Positions 4,453 to 5,690 of a stretch of 5,690 nucleotides of DNA are shown one piece after another. The notes under the pieces are model-generated. The model searched no databases. It had not been told where the DNA came from and saw only the letters and a list, made by a program, of their open reading frames with translations. Position 1 is the stretch's first letter. The number at the start of each line of letters is the position of its first letter. A program made the translations under genes and the position numbers. The DNA is from Bacteroidota bacterium (GTDB lineage Bacteria > Bacteroidota > Bacteroidia > Chitinophagales > Chitinophagaceae): assembly GCA_028876035.1 (NCBI GenBank), contig JAGWTK010000282.1, forward strand, positions 1 through 5,690, given 5' to 3'.

Positions 4453-5690
4453 ATGTATAGAAATTATATACTAATACTGCTGCTATACTTTCTGTCCGGT
4501 CGTGCAACCAGCTATAGCCAATCATCGCCACTAACCGACATTGGCGGAATCTTTGGGCAAGACAGCATCCCATTAATAGAACAGAGGGCTTTTTTGAAGA
4601 ATAACAAGTTGCCATCGAAACAAGCGGACTATGCCAAGAGCATGGCGTCTGGCAATTATGATGTCATTTTCTACCGCTGCAGCTGGCAGATAGACCCGGC
4701 AGTGCGCGCGATCAGCGGCAACGTACTCACCCGCTTTCGCATGACTGCTACGGGTAATTTTATTAGCCTTGATTTGAGCGACACGCTGATAGTAGACAGC
4801 GTTTTTTTCCATAACCAGCCAGTCGGCTTTCAACGTTTGCCGGGCGATGAATTCCGCATTAACTTCCCGGTAAGCCTGAACAACGGCACCGTCGATTCAA
4901 CGACCATTTTCTACCACGGCGTTCCCCGTCTATTACCCTCATTCAATCCATTCCTATTTACGCATCACAGCGGAACGCCGGTCATGTACACCTTGTCGGA
5001 ACCCTATGGTCCAAAGGAATGGTGGCCCTGCAAAAACGGGTTGGACGACAAAGCAGACTCAATTGAAATATTTATTCGAACCCCTCTTGGTTACAGGGGT
5101 ACAGCAAACGGAACTGTCCTCGAAGAAACGAGCGATAGCCAGTTTACGACCGTTCACCTGAAACACCGGTTTCCCATCGCGAGTTACCTGATTGCCATAG
5201 CTGCAACAAATTACCAGACCAGAACTGACTCAGTAAATGTAGCCGGCCGGATGCTGCCACTCGTATTGAACGCGTATCCTGAAGATGCCGCAGGAATGCA
5301 GGTAGTTAACAATGTAGCAGCCCAGTGTATGTCGCGGTTTTCTTCCCTGTTTGGGCCCTACCCTTTTCTTGCTGAGCAATATGCCCAAACAGAAGTGTCC
5401 GTCGGAGGCGGCATGGAAAACCAAACAAATACGTTTATCACCGGCACCTGGAACCAACTCGTCGCGCACGAACTTGGCCATCATTGGTTTGGCGATCACG
5501 TGACTTGCGGAAGCTGGCAGGATATCTGGCTCAATGAAGGTTTTGCCAATTATATGCAGTTCATATTTGTAGAGAACTTCGCAAGCAACCTGATTATACC
5601 GCATCTTTTGTTTTACCGGAACCAGATACTGTCGCAGGCCAGCGGTTCTGTTTTTGTTCCAGATACCAGTAATCCTTCGCGCATATTCGA
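4453..5690 (+). CDS. M1-family zinc aminopeptidase, predicted exported, 3' end outside window
   Basis: The first 412 residues are present and the frame is still open at the edge. Residues 1-16 (MYRNYILILLLYFLSG) look like a Sec signal peptide, with cleavage likely near 18-23, so the enzyme is probably periplasmic or secreted. Residues about 65-255 match the N-terminal beta domain of M1 enzymes. The catalytic part shows the exopeptidase motif GGMEN at 319-323 and HELGH at 339-343, followed after exactly 18 residues by E362 in WLNEGFA; H339, H343 and E362 bind zinc and E340 is the general base. The catalytic tyrosine and any C-terminal sorting (type IX secretion) domain would lie beyond the window. 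No SD is seen. The ATG is 43 nt after ribE with no terminator between, so co-transcription is possible. The substrate cannot be told; nutrient peptide use is a guess. Confidence 0.93.
   Translation, partial: MYRNYILILLLYFLSGRATSYSQSSPLTDIGGIFGQDSIPLIEQRAFLKNNKLPSKQADYAKSMASGNYDVIFYRCSWQIDPAVRAISGNVLTRFRMTATGNFISLDLSDTLIVDSVFFHNQPVGFQRLPGDEFRINFPVSLNNGTVDSTTIFYHGVPRLLPSFNPFLFTHHSGTPVMYTLSEPYGPKEWWPCKNGLDDKADSIEIFIRTPLGYRGTANGTVLEETSDSQFTTVHLKHRFPIASYLIAIAATNYQTRTDSVNVAGRMLPLVLNAYPEDAAGMQVVNNVAAQCMSRFSSLFGPYPFLAEQYAQTEVSVGGGMENQTNTFITGTWNQLVAHELGHHWFGDHVTCGSWQDIWLNEGFANYMQFIFVENFASNLIIPHLLFYRNQILSQASGSVFVPDTSNPSRIF

Noticed and set aside
4573..5604. Minus-strand open frames inside the M1 peptidase gene (4573-4833 and 5230-5604)
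   Set aside because: The plus strand there carries a continuous M1 protein with all catalytic motifs; the antisense translations show no recognisable domain.

Overview
The window looks like core chromosome of a member of the Bacteroidota, probably Chitinophagales. Three things point there. The promoters have the Bacteroidota form (TTTG or TTG, 17-19 nt, TAnnTTTG) rather than -35/-10. Most genes lack a Shine-Dalgarno (SD) sequence. The order rpsU - xer - hpf - tRNAs - tuf is, from memory, familiar in this phylum. No phage, insertion sequence or CRISPR material is visible.

Layout: most of the left two thirds is read on the minus strand, so transcription runs right to left. The first minus-strand unit is rpsU (ribosomal protein bS21), then a tyrosine recombinase of the XerC/XerD type, then hpf (short ribosome hibernation factor). 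It starts at a very good promoter (3750-3780) and ends at a perfect intrinsic terminator (2066-2091). The second minus-strand unit starts at a promoter at 1890-1920. It makes tRNA-Thr(UGU), tRNA-Tyr(GUA), tRNA-Gly(UCC), tRNA-Thr(GGU) and then EF-Tu, the same order as thrU-tyrU-glyT-thrT-tufB of Escherichia coli. A structured 162-nt spacer separates the last tRNA from tuf.

On the plus strand, divergent from rpsU, lie ribE (riboflavin synthase alpha chain) and, 43 nt later, the N-terminal 412 residues of a predicted exported M1 zinc aminopeptidase that runs off the right edge.

The minus-strand genes are mostly translation machinery: EF-Tu and the tRNAs it delivers, a small-subunit protein, and a factor that parks idle ribosomes. 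The most interesting signals are non-coding. First, rpsU carries a strong SD-like sequence in a phylum that rarely uses them, which fits the known bS21 / anti-SD autoregulation of Bacteroidia. Second, a 14-bp hairpin, uninterrupted only in the rpsU-sense RNA, is followed by a U-run and sits directly before the recombinase start codon, so it may act as an attenuator. Third, the tuf leader contains several tandem stem-loops. I see no clearly new multi-gene system.
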